Source of the DNA: Alphaproteobacteria bacterium | GTDB lineage: Bacteria; Pseudomonadota; Alphaproteobacteria; M2410 | Length of the DNA: 64,000 nucleotides | Assembly (NCBI GenBank): GCA_030614785.1 | Contig: JAUWTJ010000001.1 | Span: 1 to 64,000, forward strand | Direction of reading: 5' to 3' | Shown here: one piece after another, positions 16,092 through 25,183 of the stretch | Layout of the letters: the number at the start of each line of letters is the position of its first letter | How positions within the stretch are numbered: position 1 is the first letter of the stretch | Notes under the pieces: generated by a model | Database searches by the model: none | The model's input: the letters and a program-made list of their open reading frames with translations, nothing else | What the model was told of the DNA's origin: nothing | Made by a program: the position numbers and the translations under genes

Positions 16092-18986
16092 ATGTCTAAC
16101 AAGTTAACCAGACGGGTCCTATCCTGCGCTGTTGCGAGCTCTGCGCTCATAACGGCAATCGGAGCCCTGACGCCAGCTATGGCGCAAATTGAGGAAATCA
16201 TTGTGACCTCGCAAAAGCGAGAGCAATCGATCCAGTCAATCCCGATCTCGGTGACCGCATTTGATGCGTCCGCACTGGAATCAAAGCAGATCGACAGTTT
16301 TTCTGATCTGCAATTCAACACACCAAACGTGACCTTCTCGAAGACCAACTTCACCGGATCAAACTTCACGATCCGCGGTATTGGTTCTGCTGCTATTGCA
16401 GCGTCGGGTGATGGCGGCGTTGGTATCCATGTCAATGATGCGCCGATGAAGACTGCGGCTTTGTTCGAAACCGAATATTTCGATATCGAACGTCTGGAAA
16501 TCCTTCGTGGTCCACAGGGCACGCTGTTTGGTCGGAACGCGACCGGCGGCGTGGTCAACATGATCACCGCGAAGCCGACAGACAAGTTTGAACTTCAAAC
16601 ATCCATATCAATCGGCAATTATGATCACCAGAAGATCAGTGCTGTTATCAACCTTCCGCTTGGTGACAACTTCGGCATTCGTCTTGCTGGTCTGGACCTG
16701 ACGCGCAGTGGTTACACTGAGAATATCCATACCGGCAATGACGTCGATGGCCGCGATCAATATGCGGTTCGTGGATCGATCCGCTGGACACCGGGCGATG
16801 CGACCACCATCGACTTCATGTACTCCTACTACGATGAAGAGTCCAACCGGTCACGGACCACCAAGCAATTGTGTCACCGTGATCCGACCGCGATCCTTGG
16901 CTGTCTGCCCGACAAACTGGCCTTTGAAACCACAAATGGCTGGGCAACACTCGGTGGCATCCTGACATCGGACGAAATTCTGCAAGGGCAAACACACAAC
17001 CTTGGACTGGGCTCGATCTTCGCCGATCCCGATGCCTATGCCGGCGCAGTCAACCCGAGAGATCTTCGCAAGGTCGCTGCGGATTTTGAACCGGAATATG
17101 CGTCCGACGAGAAACTCTGGACGCTCCAGTATCAGCGTGAATTTGACGCGCACACGCTGACCCTGGTGGGCAGCCAAAAAGAAGCACGCAGCCGGACTTT
17201 CACCGACTATAACTGGGCTGTTAATGCTCCTTTCGCCAAGGATCCATTTACGGTTCTGACCGCTGCCGGACTTCCAATCGATGCTGCACTTTATGCCAGT
17301 GGAATTCCTATTTCCAAGGTAACGGATGCATCAACCGGTATCCTGGGCGGCAACATCAAGAGTTTCGACAGCCAGCCGGATGCATACGACCAATCCGGTG
17401 GCAGTAGCGAGCAGTGGACATTTGAAGCCCGGTTGGCTTCGGATCTTGACGGCAGTATCAACTACCTCATCGGCGGGCTGCTAATGCACACCGAGAGCGA
17501 GGGCGAATATAACGTTATTGCCAGTTCGCTTGACTATGCGTCGCTAGCTCTGGCAGCCAACGGTGTTCAGGCGGGCACGAATGACTTTCTGAACGCTCCC
17601 CTGGAGTTCGGCGATGTAGGATATGTCACTTTCCTGGCAAATCCCAGTGATGGCATTGGTCTTATGACACCCTATTTCGTCAACGGGACCTTTGCCAATG
17701 AGCTGGATGCATGGGGGATCTTTGGTGAGGCCTATTTTGAGGTCAACGATGAGTTCAAGATCACAGCCGGTATCCGTGTCAACGACGATGAGAAGACCGT
17801 TCTTGATCGCAACACCTTGCTCGCAAGCGGTGTGGTTCCGATCAGTGATGATGACACCATTGCCGCAACTCTCAGTGCTTCGCCACCCGTACCGGCGTTT
17901 CACCAGGACACCAATCAGTGGCAGGAAGTAACCGGTCGTCTGCTGTTCGAATGGACGCCAGATCTTGGCCGCACGGACGACACGCTGATTTATGCGTCTT
18001 ACTCGCGTGGCTACAAGGGCGGCGGTTTCAATCCACCGGCTCCCTTTGGTGATACTCCGCTTACTTTCGATCCGGAGTTCATCAATGCCTTCGAAATTGG
18101 CATGAAGAACACCATGATGAACAATACATTGACGGCGAACTTCACGGCCTTCACGTATGACTATGAAGGGTTCCAGGTTTCCAAGATTGTTAATCGGACT
18201 GCGCAAAATGAGAACATTGATGCGAAGATCTGGGGTCTTGAAGCCGAATTCGTCTACTCGCCGAGTGAAAGATGGCTCTCCAATCTGACGGTCTCGTTCC
18301 TCGATACCGAGATCACGGACGCTGACTCAGTTGATGGCCGTGATCCAACTGATGGTCTTGCCGGCTATATCCTGATCAAGGACCTCTCGAATGCTTCGAA
18401 CTGTGTGTTTGATCCAGGTGCAATGGATATCGCAACGGCTACCGCATTCATCACGGGGGCTGGCGCGTTACCATTCGGAACGACAGTAGTTCCGGGTCTT
18501 CCCTCTGCCGGTGCGTTTACGACTTGTGACGGTGTTCAGTCGGCAATCGACTTCTTTGACGGCACCGCGCCTCTTGGCTGGACCGTTGGTGAAGCAGAAA
18601 TTACCAGTGGTAATGCTCATGATCTCAGCGGCAACTCGCTGCAGAACTCACCTGAATGGAGTTTCAACATCGGGTCCCAGAGAACGTTCTTCTACGACAG
18701 TGGATACGAACTTACGGCCCGCGTTGATTACTACAAGCAAGGTGAAATGTTTGCCCGTATCTACAACAAGCCGATCGACAAGATCGACTCATGGGGCATG
18801 CTGAACCTGTCAGCCACACTGGTCTCACCGGAGCAAAACTGGGAGATGAAAGCCTTCGTCCAGAACGTTATGGATGACGACAACATCACCGGACACTACT
18901 TTACTGATCCGTCATCCGGTAACTTTACCAACGTATTTGTCCTTGAGCCTCGCCTCTATGGACTGACGATCACGAACAAGTTCTAG
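16092..18986 (+). CDS. TonB-dependent receptor, tandem paralogue 3
   Basis: 964 aa, the longest of the three. Signal peptide, EEIIVTSQKR TonB box, plug and terminal barrel strands (TITNKF) are again near-identical to paralogues 1 and 2. The extra length is mainly an insertion around residues 480-520 in a predicted loop (AANGVQAGTNDFLNAPLEFG). The Cys pair CHRDPTAILGC is kept. It probably serves the same TonB system with a different ligand range. Excellent SD (GGGGAGA). The downstream hairpin matches that of paralogue 1. The window gives no enzyme or regulator gene beside the array that would name the ligand. Confidence 0.93.
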   Translation: MSNKLTRRVLSCAVASSALITAIGALTPAMAQIEEIIVTSQKREQSIQSIPISVTAFDASALESKQIDSFSDLQFNTPNVTFSKTNFTGSNFTIRGIGSAAIAASGDGGVGIHVNDAPMKTAALFETEYFDIERLEILRGPQGTLFGRNATGGVVNMITAKPTDKFELQTSISIGNYDHQKISAVINLPLGDNFGIRLAGLDLTRSGYTENIHTGNDVDGRDQYAVRGSIRWTPGDATTIDFMYSYYDEESNRSRTTKQLCHRDPTAILGCLPDKLAFETTNGWATLGGILTSDEILQGQTHNLGLGSIFADPDAYAGAVNPRDLRKVAADFEPEYASDEKLWTLQYQREFDAHTLTLVGSQKEARSRTFTDYNWAVNAPFAKDPFTVLTAAGLPIDAALYASGIPISKVTDASTGILGGNIKSFDSQPDAYDQSGGSSEQWTFEARLASDLDGSINYLIGGLLMHTESEGEYNVIASSLDYASLALAANGVQAGTNDFLNAPLEFGDVGYVTFLANPSDGIGLMTPYFVNGTFANELDAWGIFGEAYFEVNDEFKITAGIRVNDDEKTVLDRNTLLASGVVPISDDDTIAATLSASPPVPAFHQDTNQWQEVTGRLLFEWTPDLGRTDDTLIYASYSRGYKGGGFNPPAPFGDTPLTFDPEFINAFEIGMKNTMMNNTLTANFTAFTYDYEGFQVSKIVNRTAQNENIDAKIWGLEAEFVYSPSERWLSNLTVSFLDTEITDADSVDGRDPTDGLAGYILIKDLSNASNCVFDPGAMDIATATAFITGAGALPFGTTVVPGLPSAGAFTTCDGVQSAIDFFDGTAPLGWTVGEAEITSGNAHDLSGNSLQNSPEWSFNIGSQRTFFYDSGYELTARVDYYKQGEMFARIYNKPIDKIDSWGMLNLSATLVSPEQNWEMKAFVQNVMDDDNITGHYFTDPSSGNFTNVFVLEPRLYGLTITNKF

Positions 18987-19011
18987 ATCAAAAGACAAGA
19001 TCTCGACATGA

Positions 19012-19045
19012 CCCCCGGGAAGCGGAAGCTTCCCGGGGGCTTTTT
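19012..19045 (+). terminator. Rho-independent terminator after TonB receptor 3
   Basis: CCCCCGGGAAGC-GGAA-GCTTCCCGGGGG followed by CTTTTT; same orientation as the terminator of receptor 1. Confidence 0.93.
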
Positions 19046-19070
19046 GTTGGTTGATCGCCCGTTAGAACAT

Positions 19071-19106
19071 AAAAAAGCCCGGGAGCCCTTGCAAGGGCTC
19101 CCGGGG
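19071..19106 (-). terminator. Rho-independent terminator of the tad-like operon
   Basis: On the minus strand a 14-bp stem CCCGGGAGCCCTT-GC-AAGGGCTCCCGGG runs into TTTTTT. It lies 24 bp past the TadE stop and faces the receptor-3 terminator, so the two operons are insulated tail to tail. Confidence 0.93.
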
Positions 19107-19129
19107 TATAGATCGAAGATCACCGCAAA

Positions 19130-19558
19130 CTAACTGAAATCGGACGGGTCCGATTGAGGCACTGACACCTGCGACGAAAGAGTAATCGTCTTTCCGGTAA
19201 AGAACGGCGTCATCATGGAGTAATTCGCCGTCACATTGATGACCGAATAGGTGATGCCGCCGACCACCGCCTGACTGACAGTAAACGTCGGTGATAGTGA
19301 GCCGAGATACGAGGACTGTGCGACAGCTTCCGCCTTGATTTCCGAAGTGGTCGCGGTGAGATGGATCATGGCGTAACGCCCCGCCGTTTCTATCCCCTGC
19401 TGCAAGGTCGATTTGGCAAAAAGGACATTGCCAGCCTCCAGCGTGCCGAACAGCATCACCACGAAGACCGGCAATATGAGGGCAAATTCAACCGCCATCG
19501 CCCCTTCCGTGTTTTTCCGAAGACGCCTCACCATCCGCAGGTTTGGTAATTTTTTCAT
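19130..19558 (-). CDS. TadE-like pseudopilin
   Basis: 142 aa. A short basic N-terminus is followed by the pseudopilin motif EGAMAVEFALILPVFVVML, a Glu at position 5 of a hydrophobic helix (residues ~18-42) typical of the TadE family processed by a prepilin peptidase. A small beta-rich periplasmic part follows. TadE proteins are minor pseudopilins of Flp/Tad pili. The ATG overlaps the stop of the preceding gene (ATGA). The ATPase, platform, secretin and Flp pilin genes of a tad locus are not in this window, so the operon depends on machinery elsewhere or serves another envelope function. Confidence 0.88.
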   Translation of the reverse strand: MKKLPNLRMVRRLRKNTEGAMAVEFALILPVFVVMLFGTLEAGNVLFAKSTLQQGIETAGRYAMIHLTATTSEIKAEAVAQSSYLGSLSPTFTVSQAVVGGITYSVINVTANYSMMTPFFTGKTITLSSQVSVPQSDPSDFS

Positions 19559-20001
19559 CGCGTGCGCACCTCCGCTACACTGGTGAGAGGCCAGCTCTTG
19601 AAGAGCCGAGCCGAGACCGTAGCCGCCGATATTTGCCGGTAGACCCGCGGCGTATCATCATCGCTGCAGTTCGAATTGCAAACTGCCGCCGCATCGTCCA
19701 CCGCACAGTTGCAATAAAGCGTCACGCCAACCGTCAGGGCATCTGCGCTCAGGCCCGAACCATCTGCGATCAGAGAGGCAATCACCGTTTCATCTTCGCC
19801 GCCGACAAGAACATATTGCGAGGCGCTTCGCACACCCGAAGTCAATTTCATCTTGTCAAACGCCATCAGGCCCACCTCGGACACACCGAGAAGTGAAGCC
19901 ATCAAAAAAGGCGCAAAGAGTGCAAACTCCACGGCAGCGACACCGGATCTGTCCTTCCGAAAGACCCTCAGTCGATCCAGAAATCTCATAGTTCTGTTCA
20001 T
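19555..20001 (-). CDS. TadE/TadF-like pseudopilin with Cys-rich loop
   Basis: 148 aa with DRSGVAAVEFALFAPFLMA, the TadE-type hydrophobic segment preceded by Arg/Lys. It has good SD spacing (GAGGAAGC before the ATG). Middle gene of the tad-like trio; it ends by overlapping the next start. Unusual for the family is a run of four cysteines, CNCAVDDAAAVCNSNC, rich in Asp afterwards, which could form two disulfides or bind a metal in the periplasm. Confidence 0.85.
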   Translation of the reverse strand: MNRTMRFLDRLRVFRKDRSGVAAVEFALFAPFLMASLLGVSEVGLMAFDKMKLTSGVRSASQYVLVGGEDETVIASLIADGSGLSADALTVGVTLYCNCAVDDAAAVCNSNCSDDDTPRVYRQISAATVSARLFKSWPLTSVAEVRTR

Positions 20002-20013
20002 TTTCTGCTTCCT

Positions 20014-21279
20014 CTATTCAACAAGCCGCACATAGCCGGCAGATGTCACATCTCCGAAAAAACTTGAACCAACACAATTATTTCCCAGCGTCGACGTGCC
20101 GGTCACCTTGACCGTATTCGCAACAAGAAGCATGCAGCCCGGACCGGCGGCGCTCGTACCGTTGAACGTCACGCCCTGACTGGGGAAATAGAACACGCCC
20201 TCGAAATTTGAATCTGAGTTGCCGTTAATGGAATTTGTTGCATCCGGTTCATCGCGATCCTGATAGAACAGGATCCCGACATAGGGATCCGCCGGGTCCG
20301 TCGGCGCTGCCAGATTGATCTCCGCCGCACCATTCATGCTCACGGTGCCACCGCCTGTCAGAATAAATGTCACATCTGTCCCGTTGACAACCGCCGTCGA
20401 GTTTATTTCAAAATCCCCGCCATCAATTATATAGACACCCGGCTGCAACGTTTCTGTGCCCTGCAACGTCAACCCGCCACAATAGCGACCCGGCGAAAAC
20501 GTGTGGGCTGCGGTGGGAGAGCCGGCCGGCAAAGTCGCACACGGCCCTGTCAGATCCGGCATCGGTAGAGACTCATAGGGGTCCAACGACAACGCCGCAC
20601 CTTCATCGGGTACGCTGCAATCCGTCAACGTCAAGCCAGCAGACGCGCTAATGCCACCGGCGGCACTGATACAGCCGGTGGTCAACGTCGCACTCCCGGT
20701 AATACGTGCAGCATCGGCGCTCGACGAATTCGACTGAACGTCACAGCCATGCAGAATGATGTCTGCTGACCCGGAGATATCGACAGCAAAGTCGGCCGAG
20801 CGCCTAAGCGCCACAAAACACGCAGAGTTACCTGCCGAATATTGCGCCACGCCGCGAGCGGTAATCGACATCGGCTCATCGACAAAGATCGCCGAGAACA
20901 GTCGCGGCAAGCTCCGCACGATGATGACTTCGGCTGCATCCGACGTGGTTATTGCACCGGATAGTGGAGGAATATTCACCGTAACGGTATCGGTGGCAGC
21001 ATCCGCGCCATTGTCCAGCGCCTCACTCTTGCCTTCGACCATCGCATAGGAATCAAGTTTACCGCCCCGCAAGTCAACCGCTGCCGAGAAAGCGCCGAAG
21101 TCAGCGGCCGTTTGCATCGTGCGTTGATTGACATACCAATACGCCACCTCGCTACCCAGACCAAGAAAACCAATCATGATCGGCAGGGTAAGCGCAAACA
21201 CAAGAACCGACGCCCCGCGCCTGTCGCCCCTGAACCGTCGTAGAAAAGACAGAAATCCAAACTTTGAACACTGCATCAT
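20014..21279 (-). CDS. TadG-like pilus-assembly / secreted beta-rich protein
   Basis: 421 aa from the ATG at 21279, where GGGTGAAT precedes MMQCSKFG; the track start at 21315 lacks an SD. The N-terminus holds GDRRGASVLVFALTLPIMIG, a Tad-like hydrophobic helix, and then the VNQRTMQTAADFGAFSAA segment seen in TadG-like proteins. Most of the remainder is Gly/Ser/Thr-rich and beta-helix-like (VIDGGDFEINSTAVVNG), with isolated Cys pairs, indicating an extracytoplasmic body. First gene of the trio. Probably anchored in the inner membrane with its C-terminal part outside. Confidence 0.82.
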   Translation of the reverse strand: MMQCSKFGFLSFLRRFRGDRRGASVLVFALTLPIMIGFLGLGSEVAYWYVNQRTMQTAADFGAFSAAVDLRGGKLDSYAMVEGKSEALDNGADAATDTVTVNIPPLSGAITTSDAAEVIIVRSLPRLFSAIFVDEPMSITARGVAQYSAGNSACFVALRRSADFAVDISGSADIILHGCDVQSNSSSADAARITGSATLTTGCISAAGGISASAGLTLTDCSVPDEGAALSLDPYESLPMPDLTGPCATLPAGSPTAAHTFSPGRYCGGLTLQGTETLQPGVYIIDGGDFEINSTAVVNGTDVTFILTGGGTVSMNGAAEINLAAPTDPADPYVGILFYQDRDEPDATNSINGNSDSNFEGVFYFPSQGVTFNGTSAAGPGCMLLVANTVKVTGTSTLGNNCVGSSFFGDVTSAGYVRLVE

Positions 21280-21540
21280 ATTCACCCACTTTTTCAAACG
21301 TCCAGCGGCGACCATAGCAACCGAGTGCTAACCCTGTGCAAAATCGGTACCATCAAATTTATGAAAATTTGAATGAAACCTGACAGGGTCGCGCATGGAG
21401 AAGTGTATAAAAGTACCGTGAATTCATAGTGTTATCGTCTACTGAAATCACTTTTTGTAGTGAATCCCATCTTTACCATGATCAATTTTTGATCCCGAAA
21501 CGGGACCTGGGAATTCGTCCACGGCATGTTTCGGGGCACT

Positions 21541-22209
21541 TCACCCGATCAAGTGCAACGGATTGACGCCAAATAGCAGAGGATGCAACGCGAGCAGCAA
21601 ACCAGTGACCAGAAATGATACAAGGAAAATTCTCCAGCCAATTTCCCGGCCAGCGAACCTCTGCCGCCCGGTGAAAATCGCAGCAAGCGGGAAAAATCCC
21701 GTTGCCTCAACAAACTGCCTTGCCTCCACACCAGGTTCTCTTCGAATGACATACTCATTCTTCAATAGCGCCGTGGCAGCAATGAGAGCAAAAGTGCCAA
21801 AAGCCACAACCCGCTTGATGTCTCCCGTTGCCGCAAGGTGAACAAGCGCCCACAGCAGAACACCCCAGCTCCCGGGAAACCGGGTAATACGATAAATTCC
21901 CCGCACGCCTGCCGGCCTGGCGATCTCGCCGTACGGCGTCCCGACCCGAGCCACCATCAGAAAAATCGCAATCGGGATCAGGGCCATGGCGCCCCAAATG
22001 ATCCCGGGAAGAGGTGTAAAAATCCACCCGCCCAATTCGCTCACACTGTAGGCCCACACAAACCAGACAACCGCTGCGGTCGAAACGACGGAGTAAAGGA
22101 TGCGAAACGACCGCGCACCAAGCAGTGCCACCAATCGACCCCGAACGCCCGGCGCCGACGGTATTATGTGGCTGAGATAAAGAAACAGACAGGCAGCAAT
22201 ATAGCTCAT
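21541..22209 (-). CDS. NnrU family integral membrane protein
   Basis: 222 aa with five to six hydrophobic helices and the family signature region YRITRFPGSWGVLLWALVHLAATGD, including the His and Arg residues shared with NnrU and the isoprenylcysteine methyltransferase-like fold. NnrU was first linked to nitric-oxide reductase expression, but most homologues lie outside denitrification clusters, as here. It starts 6 bp after the stop of the alpha/beta hydrolase gene, so both form a two-gene operon. Catalytic function is not established. Confidence 0.88.
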   Translation of the reverse strand: MSYIAACLFLYLSHIIPSAPGVRGRLVALLGARSFRILYSVVSTAAVVWFVWAYSVSELGGWIFTPLPGIIWGAMALIPIAIFLMVARVGTPYGEIARPAGVRGIYRITRFPGSWGVLLWALVHLAATGDIKRVVAFGTFALIAATALLKNEYVIRREPGVEARQFVEATGFFPLAAIFTGRQRFAGREIGWRIFLVSFLVTGLLLALHPLLFGVNPLHLIG

Positions 22210-22215
22210 GACAAA

Positions 22216-22998
22216 CTATCCCGTGATCCGGCGGTCAAGATGCGCCGCGCCGAAGTCGCTCACGATCTGCGCGAACAGCTCAGGTCGGAAAAAAGGCGAG
22301 CCGTGACCAGTCATCTCCATCAAATGGAATTCAGAGTCGGGGACGGCCGCCGCAATCCGTCTTGCCTCATCAAGGTTCATATCCTGGCGACCGCAAGCCA
22401 CCAGAACCGGAACCTTGAGATCCCCCAACATCTCGGACGTATCAGGCTCACGGGTATGAGCCGTGTGAGCCTTCAGGGCTGCCTCCCTGTCCTCATAGAA
22501 GCGCCACGACTTGCGCATGGCGACCTCCGGCTCTCCGGCCTCCTTCAGCAACCGCCGCGCCTCGGCCCCAAGCTCCCTTTGCCCCGATTGTTCGACCGGC
22601 GGCGTCAGAGCCACATCAAAGAGACCAAGGGCTATCAGTCTGTCCTCATGGCGCAGGGCAAACTGTGCTGCAGTCCTCGCCCCGTAGGCAACGCCGAGCA
22701 CGAAGGCTTTCGGAATCCCCAGCACATCCATAATGGCAGCCAGATCATCGGCATAGTGCGAAAAACTGAACGCATCATCGCTGCCCCACCCGCTCTTGCC
22801 GGTCCCGCGAATATCGAATCTCAGAATCCGAAAATGCTGAAGCAGGCCATCCATAACCGGCTCCCAGGTCGTCAGATTGGCGCTTGCCATATTGACCAGC
22901 GCCAGCACGGGTCTGGACGCATCGCCGTCCAGCGCATAGTGAAAGCGAATGCCATTCGCCTCCACGAAATTACAGCTGTCCTCGTAGAGCACGCTCAT
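22216..22998 (-). CDS. Alpha/beta-hydrolase fold protein lacking the nucleophile serine
   Basis: 260 aa starting at ATG 22998, directly behind SD AAGGAGG (the track counts a TTG one codon upstream). The fold is clear: the HG-type strand after PVLALVNMA, FDIRGTGKSGWG, acid LVACGRQD, and the terminal histidine in EMTGHGSP. The nucleophile elbow, however, reads GVAYG rather than GxSxG. Codons GGC-GTT-GCC-TAC-GGG on the coding strand confirm Ala at the catalytic position. Related enzymes include 3-oxoadipate enol-lactonase and haloperoxidase-like lactonases. This copy is probably not a hydrolase, or it uses another chemistry. Co-operonic with nnrU. Confidence 0.85.
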   Translation of the reverse strand: MSVLYEDSCNFVEANGIRFHYALDGDASRPVLALVNMASANLTTWEPVMDGLLQHFRILRFDIRGTGKSGWGSDDAFSFSHYADDLAAIMDVLGIPKAFVLGVAYGARTAAQFALRHEDRLIALGLFDVALTPPVEQSGQRELGAEARRLLKEAGEPEVAMRKSWRFYEDREAALKAHTAHTREPDTSEMLGDLKVPVLVACGRQDMNLDEARRIAAAVPDSEFHLMEMTGHGSPFFRPELFAQIVSDFGAAHLDRRITG

Positions 22999-23219
22999 CA
23001 AGCCTCCTTGTCACGCCAGATCCTGGCAATGGCGATTTTCACCAGCACTATAAGCCATGAATGAAAAAAGGCGAGGCGATGTTTTGGCGCACCATGGAGG
23101 CTTCGGAAAGCCGGTGTGCTGATCACCGAAGGGGACGCATCGGTTGCGCAAATGCGCTCATGTCAGTGTATGCATATCGACAACAGCGCCCTTACCCTCG
23201 CCATTGGCATCCATTCCTC

Positions 23220-23588
23220 TCACGTATTGAACTTGCACACCACTTCATTACCTGTTCCCCGATACTCGATAGAATCGAAGCTCATCATTTTGGACAAGGC
23301 AATGCCGCGCCCATGGCTGTGGGTCGCACGGTCGGGGTCAATTTCCATATAATGCTGCCAGTCGAAGCCATCACCGTCATCGGTAATGGTCAGGGTGATG
23401 TCGTCGTCGGACCGTTCGAAATGGACAAGTACCTTCTTATCCTTGTTCTCCGGAACCTCCCAACCTTCAACGCCGTCGCATCCCGTCAGGATTTCGTAGC
23501 CTCCATCCTCCAGATCCAGTCCAAGAATTTCGACGTTGTTGGCATCGTCATCAACAATCAGTATTGCCTTCGTCTTTTCATTCGTCAT
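23220..23588 (-). CDS. Internally deleted receiver-HATPase protein (mini copy of the 27.9-kb regulator)
   Basis: 122 aa. Residues 1-46 (ILIVDDDANNVEIL...GVEGWEV) match the first part of the receiver domain of the 320-aa regulator at 27880-28842. Residues ~47-122 (KKVLVHFERS, DDGDGFDWQHYMEIDPDRATHSHGRGIAL) match its C-terminal HATPase part. The ~178 residues between are missing, including the phospho-acceptor Asp and the N-box (ELLINAVEHG) needed for ATP/Mg binding. The reading frame is intact and starts 2 bp after the histidine-kinase stop. It is therefore the last gene of the operon, in the same relative place as its full-length relative. Either a decaying copy or a retained fragment; I cannot decide which. 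Confidence 0.8.
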   Translation of the reverse strand: MTNEKTKAILIVDDDANNVEILGLDLEDGGYEILTGCDGVEGWEVPENKDKKVLVHFERSDDDITLTITDDGDGFDWQHYMEIDPDRATHSHGRGIALSKMMSFDSIEYRGTGNEVVCKFNT

Positions 23589-23590
23589 GT

Positions 23591-25183
23591 CTATCTTCCC
23601 GACCCTTGCGTCAGTGGCAGTGAAACATGGAAGTTCGCACCGCTCCCGGAATTATTCTCGGCCCAGATCTTCCCACCGTGACCTTCCACGATTTCCTTAC
23701 AGATAGCCAACCCCAGGCCAGTGCCGCCGGCGCCTGTCTTAGTTTTGCTGCTCTGGACAAATTTATCGAACACGCTATCCAGCTCATCTTCGGGAATGCC
23801 CACCCCTTCATCACTAACGGTCAAATGCAGCACATTAGCTTTTGTGTCCTCAGAACAATCAACGCTAACTTGTTTGCCTTGGGGTGTGAATTTGATGGCG
23901 TTGGATATCAGATTCACCACGACCTGATGGATCTTCCCACGATCACACTCGGTTTTTGTCACGCGAGCAGATGTATTCGGCAGGACAAGCGTCAGCTTCT
24001 TATTGTTGGCCAATATCTCGATTTCGCTGGCCGCCGCATTGATGATCGATACTACATCCACCTTGTCAAAATCATATTCCGCACTCCCCGCTTCCAGTTT
24101 GGTAAGGTCAAGCAGATCGTTGAGCAAGCCTGACAGGCGATGGCCACTCTGATTGATCCGCGCCAGGTTTTCTGCCTGCCTGTCTTTGTCCCAGCGGTCG
24201 ATCCGCTCCATACCATGGCGCGAGAAGCTTATAATGGCATGCATGGGCGTTCTAAGCTCATGGCTCATATTCGCCAGAAATTCCGACTTCATCCTGTTGG
24301 CCTGTTCGGCAACCTCCTTGGCTACCATCAGGTCCTGCACCGCCTCTGCCAGGTCCCGGTTCACTCCGTCCAGCTCCGCGGTACGGGCGACCACTTCGTG
24401 TTCGAGGTTTTCACTGTGGGAAGCAAGCTCCCGCTCCCTGTCTCTGATTTCTCCAAGCATGTCATTGAAACTGTCGACCAGAAAGCCGAGCTCGTCATCA
24501 CTGATCTTTTCAACTGCCACCGTAAGATCCCGACGGGCTGACACATCAGCCATGGCCGACCTCAGCTGTGTGATCGGTCGTGTGATAGTGCCCTGAAAAA
24601 ACCAGGTCAGAAGGACCGCAGCGGTCAGCGCCACTCCCGAGAACCCGATGGCAAAAAGTGCATTGCGGATCTGGAGAGCGGACAATCCGGCGCGGGAGGC
24701 AACCAGGTAGAGCATACCGAGCCTCTCGCCCATCATGGAGATCTCTTCCCTCACATAAATCCGACCGCGAAGTGAGACAACCTCAACATGCCCTTCATGG
24801 GTGAGAACTTTTCCAGTGCCGCTGTCAAACAGGCGCATAACGACATCTGCATCGACGTCCTCACCATAGGTAACAAACACCTCCCTGTTTTCATCGACGA
24901 TGAATGCTGCAGCCACGTCATGTGCCCGATTCAATCCCGACAGGGATTCCCTTCCCGCCTCCCAGTCCAAAAACATAAGTGGAGCTGCTGTATAGTTGGA
25001 TATGATCTCGGCGATCGAATGCAGCTCCTGAAACCGGACCCTCTCCGCCGACGCCTTTCCCGACCAGATGACCGCTGCAGACGACATCAGGAGGGCGGAC
25101 GCTGTGGTCGCCAGAATGAGCAGAAGGATCTTCGCCTTGATACTTTTTCTCAGCCATCGGGGCGCATAACTTCGCTGCGTCAT
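23591..25183 (-). CDS. Membrane sensor histidine kinase (CHASE8-like, HAMP, HisKA, HATPase)
   Basis: 530 aa: TM1 at ~17-40, a periplasmic sensor of about 130 residues ([17 protein letters not shown] resembles CHASE8-type sensors), TM2 at ~174-197, HAMP at ~198-250, a coiled coil, then the HisKA H-box SHELRTPMH with His308, and a HATPase with N-box [10 protein letters not shown]1 DEGVGIPE and G2 GGTGLGLAI. The start overlaps the YfiR gene stop (ATGA). TonB receptor-YfiR-kinase triads of this order are common in gammaproteobacteria and alphaproteobacteria, suggesting the periplasmic YfiR protein modulates this kinase. Its transmitter is nearly identical to that of the MHYT kinase at 28839, so the two arose by duplication. 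Confidence 0.92.
   Translation of the reverse strand: MTQRSYAPRWLRKSIKAKILLLILATTASALLMSSAAVIWSGKASAERVRFQELHSIAEIISNYTAAPLMFLDWEAGRESLSGLNRAHDVAAAFIVDENREVFVTYGEDVDADVVMRLFDSGTGKVLTHEGHVEVVSLRGRIYVREEISMMGERLGMLYLVASRAGLSALQIRNALFAIGFSGVALTAAVLLTWFFQGTITRPITQLRSAMADVSARRDLTVAVEKISDDELGFLVDSFNDMLGEIRDRERELASHSENLEHEVVARTAELDGVNRDLAEAVQDLMVAKEVAEQANRMKSEFLANMSHELRTPMHAIISFSRHGMERIDRWDKDRQAENLARINQSGHRLSGLLNDLLDLTKLEAGSAEYDFDKVDVVSIINAAASEIEILANNKKLTLVLPNTSARVTKTECDRGKIHQVVVNLISNAIKFTPQGKQVSVDCSEDTKANVLHLTVSDEGVGIPEDELDSVFDKFVQSSKTKTGAGGTGLGLAICKEIVEGHGGKIWAENNSGSGANFHVSLPLTQGSGR

Noticed and set aside
9443-18986. Large antisense ORFs in the receptor genes (for example 9397..9954, 12844..13416, 16076..16585 minus)
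   Set aside because: They are the same antisense shadow repeated in each paralogue because the coding strands are nearly identical.
21838-23064. 408-aa plus-strand ORF over nnrU and the hydrolase
   Set aside because: Rich in His/Arg/Pro with no domain; it is the antisense shadow of two clearly real genes.
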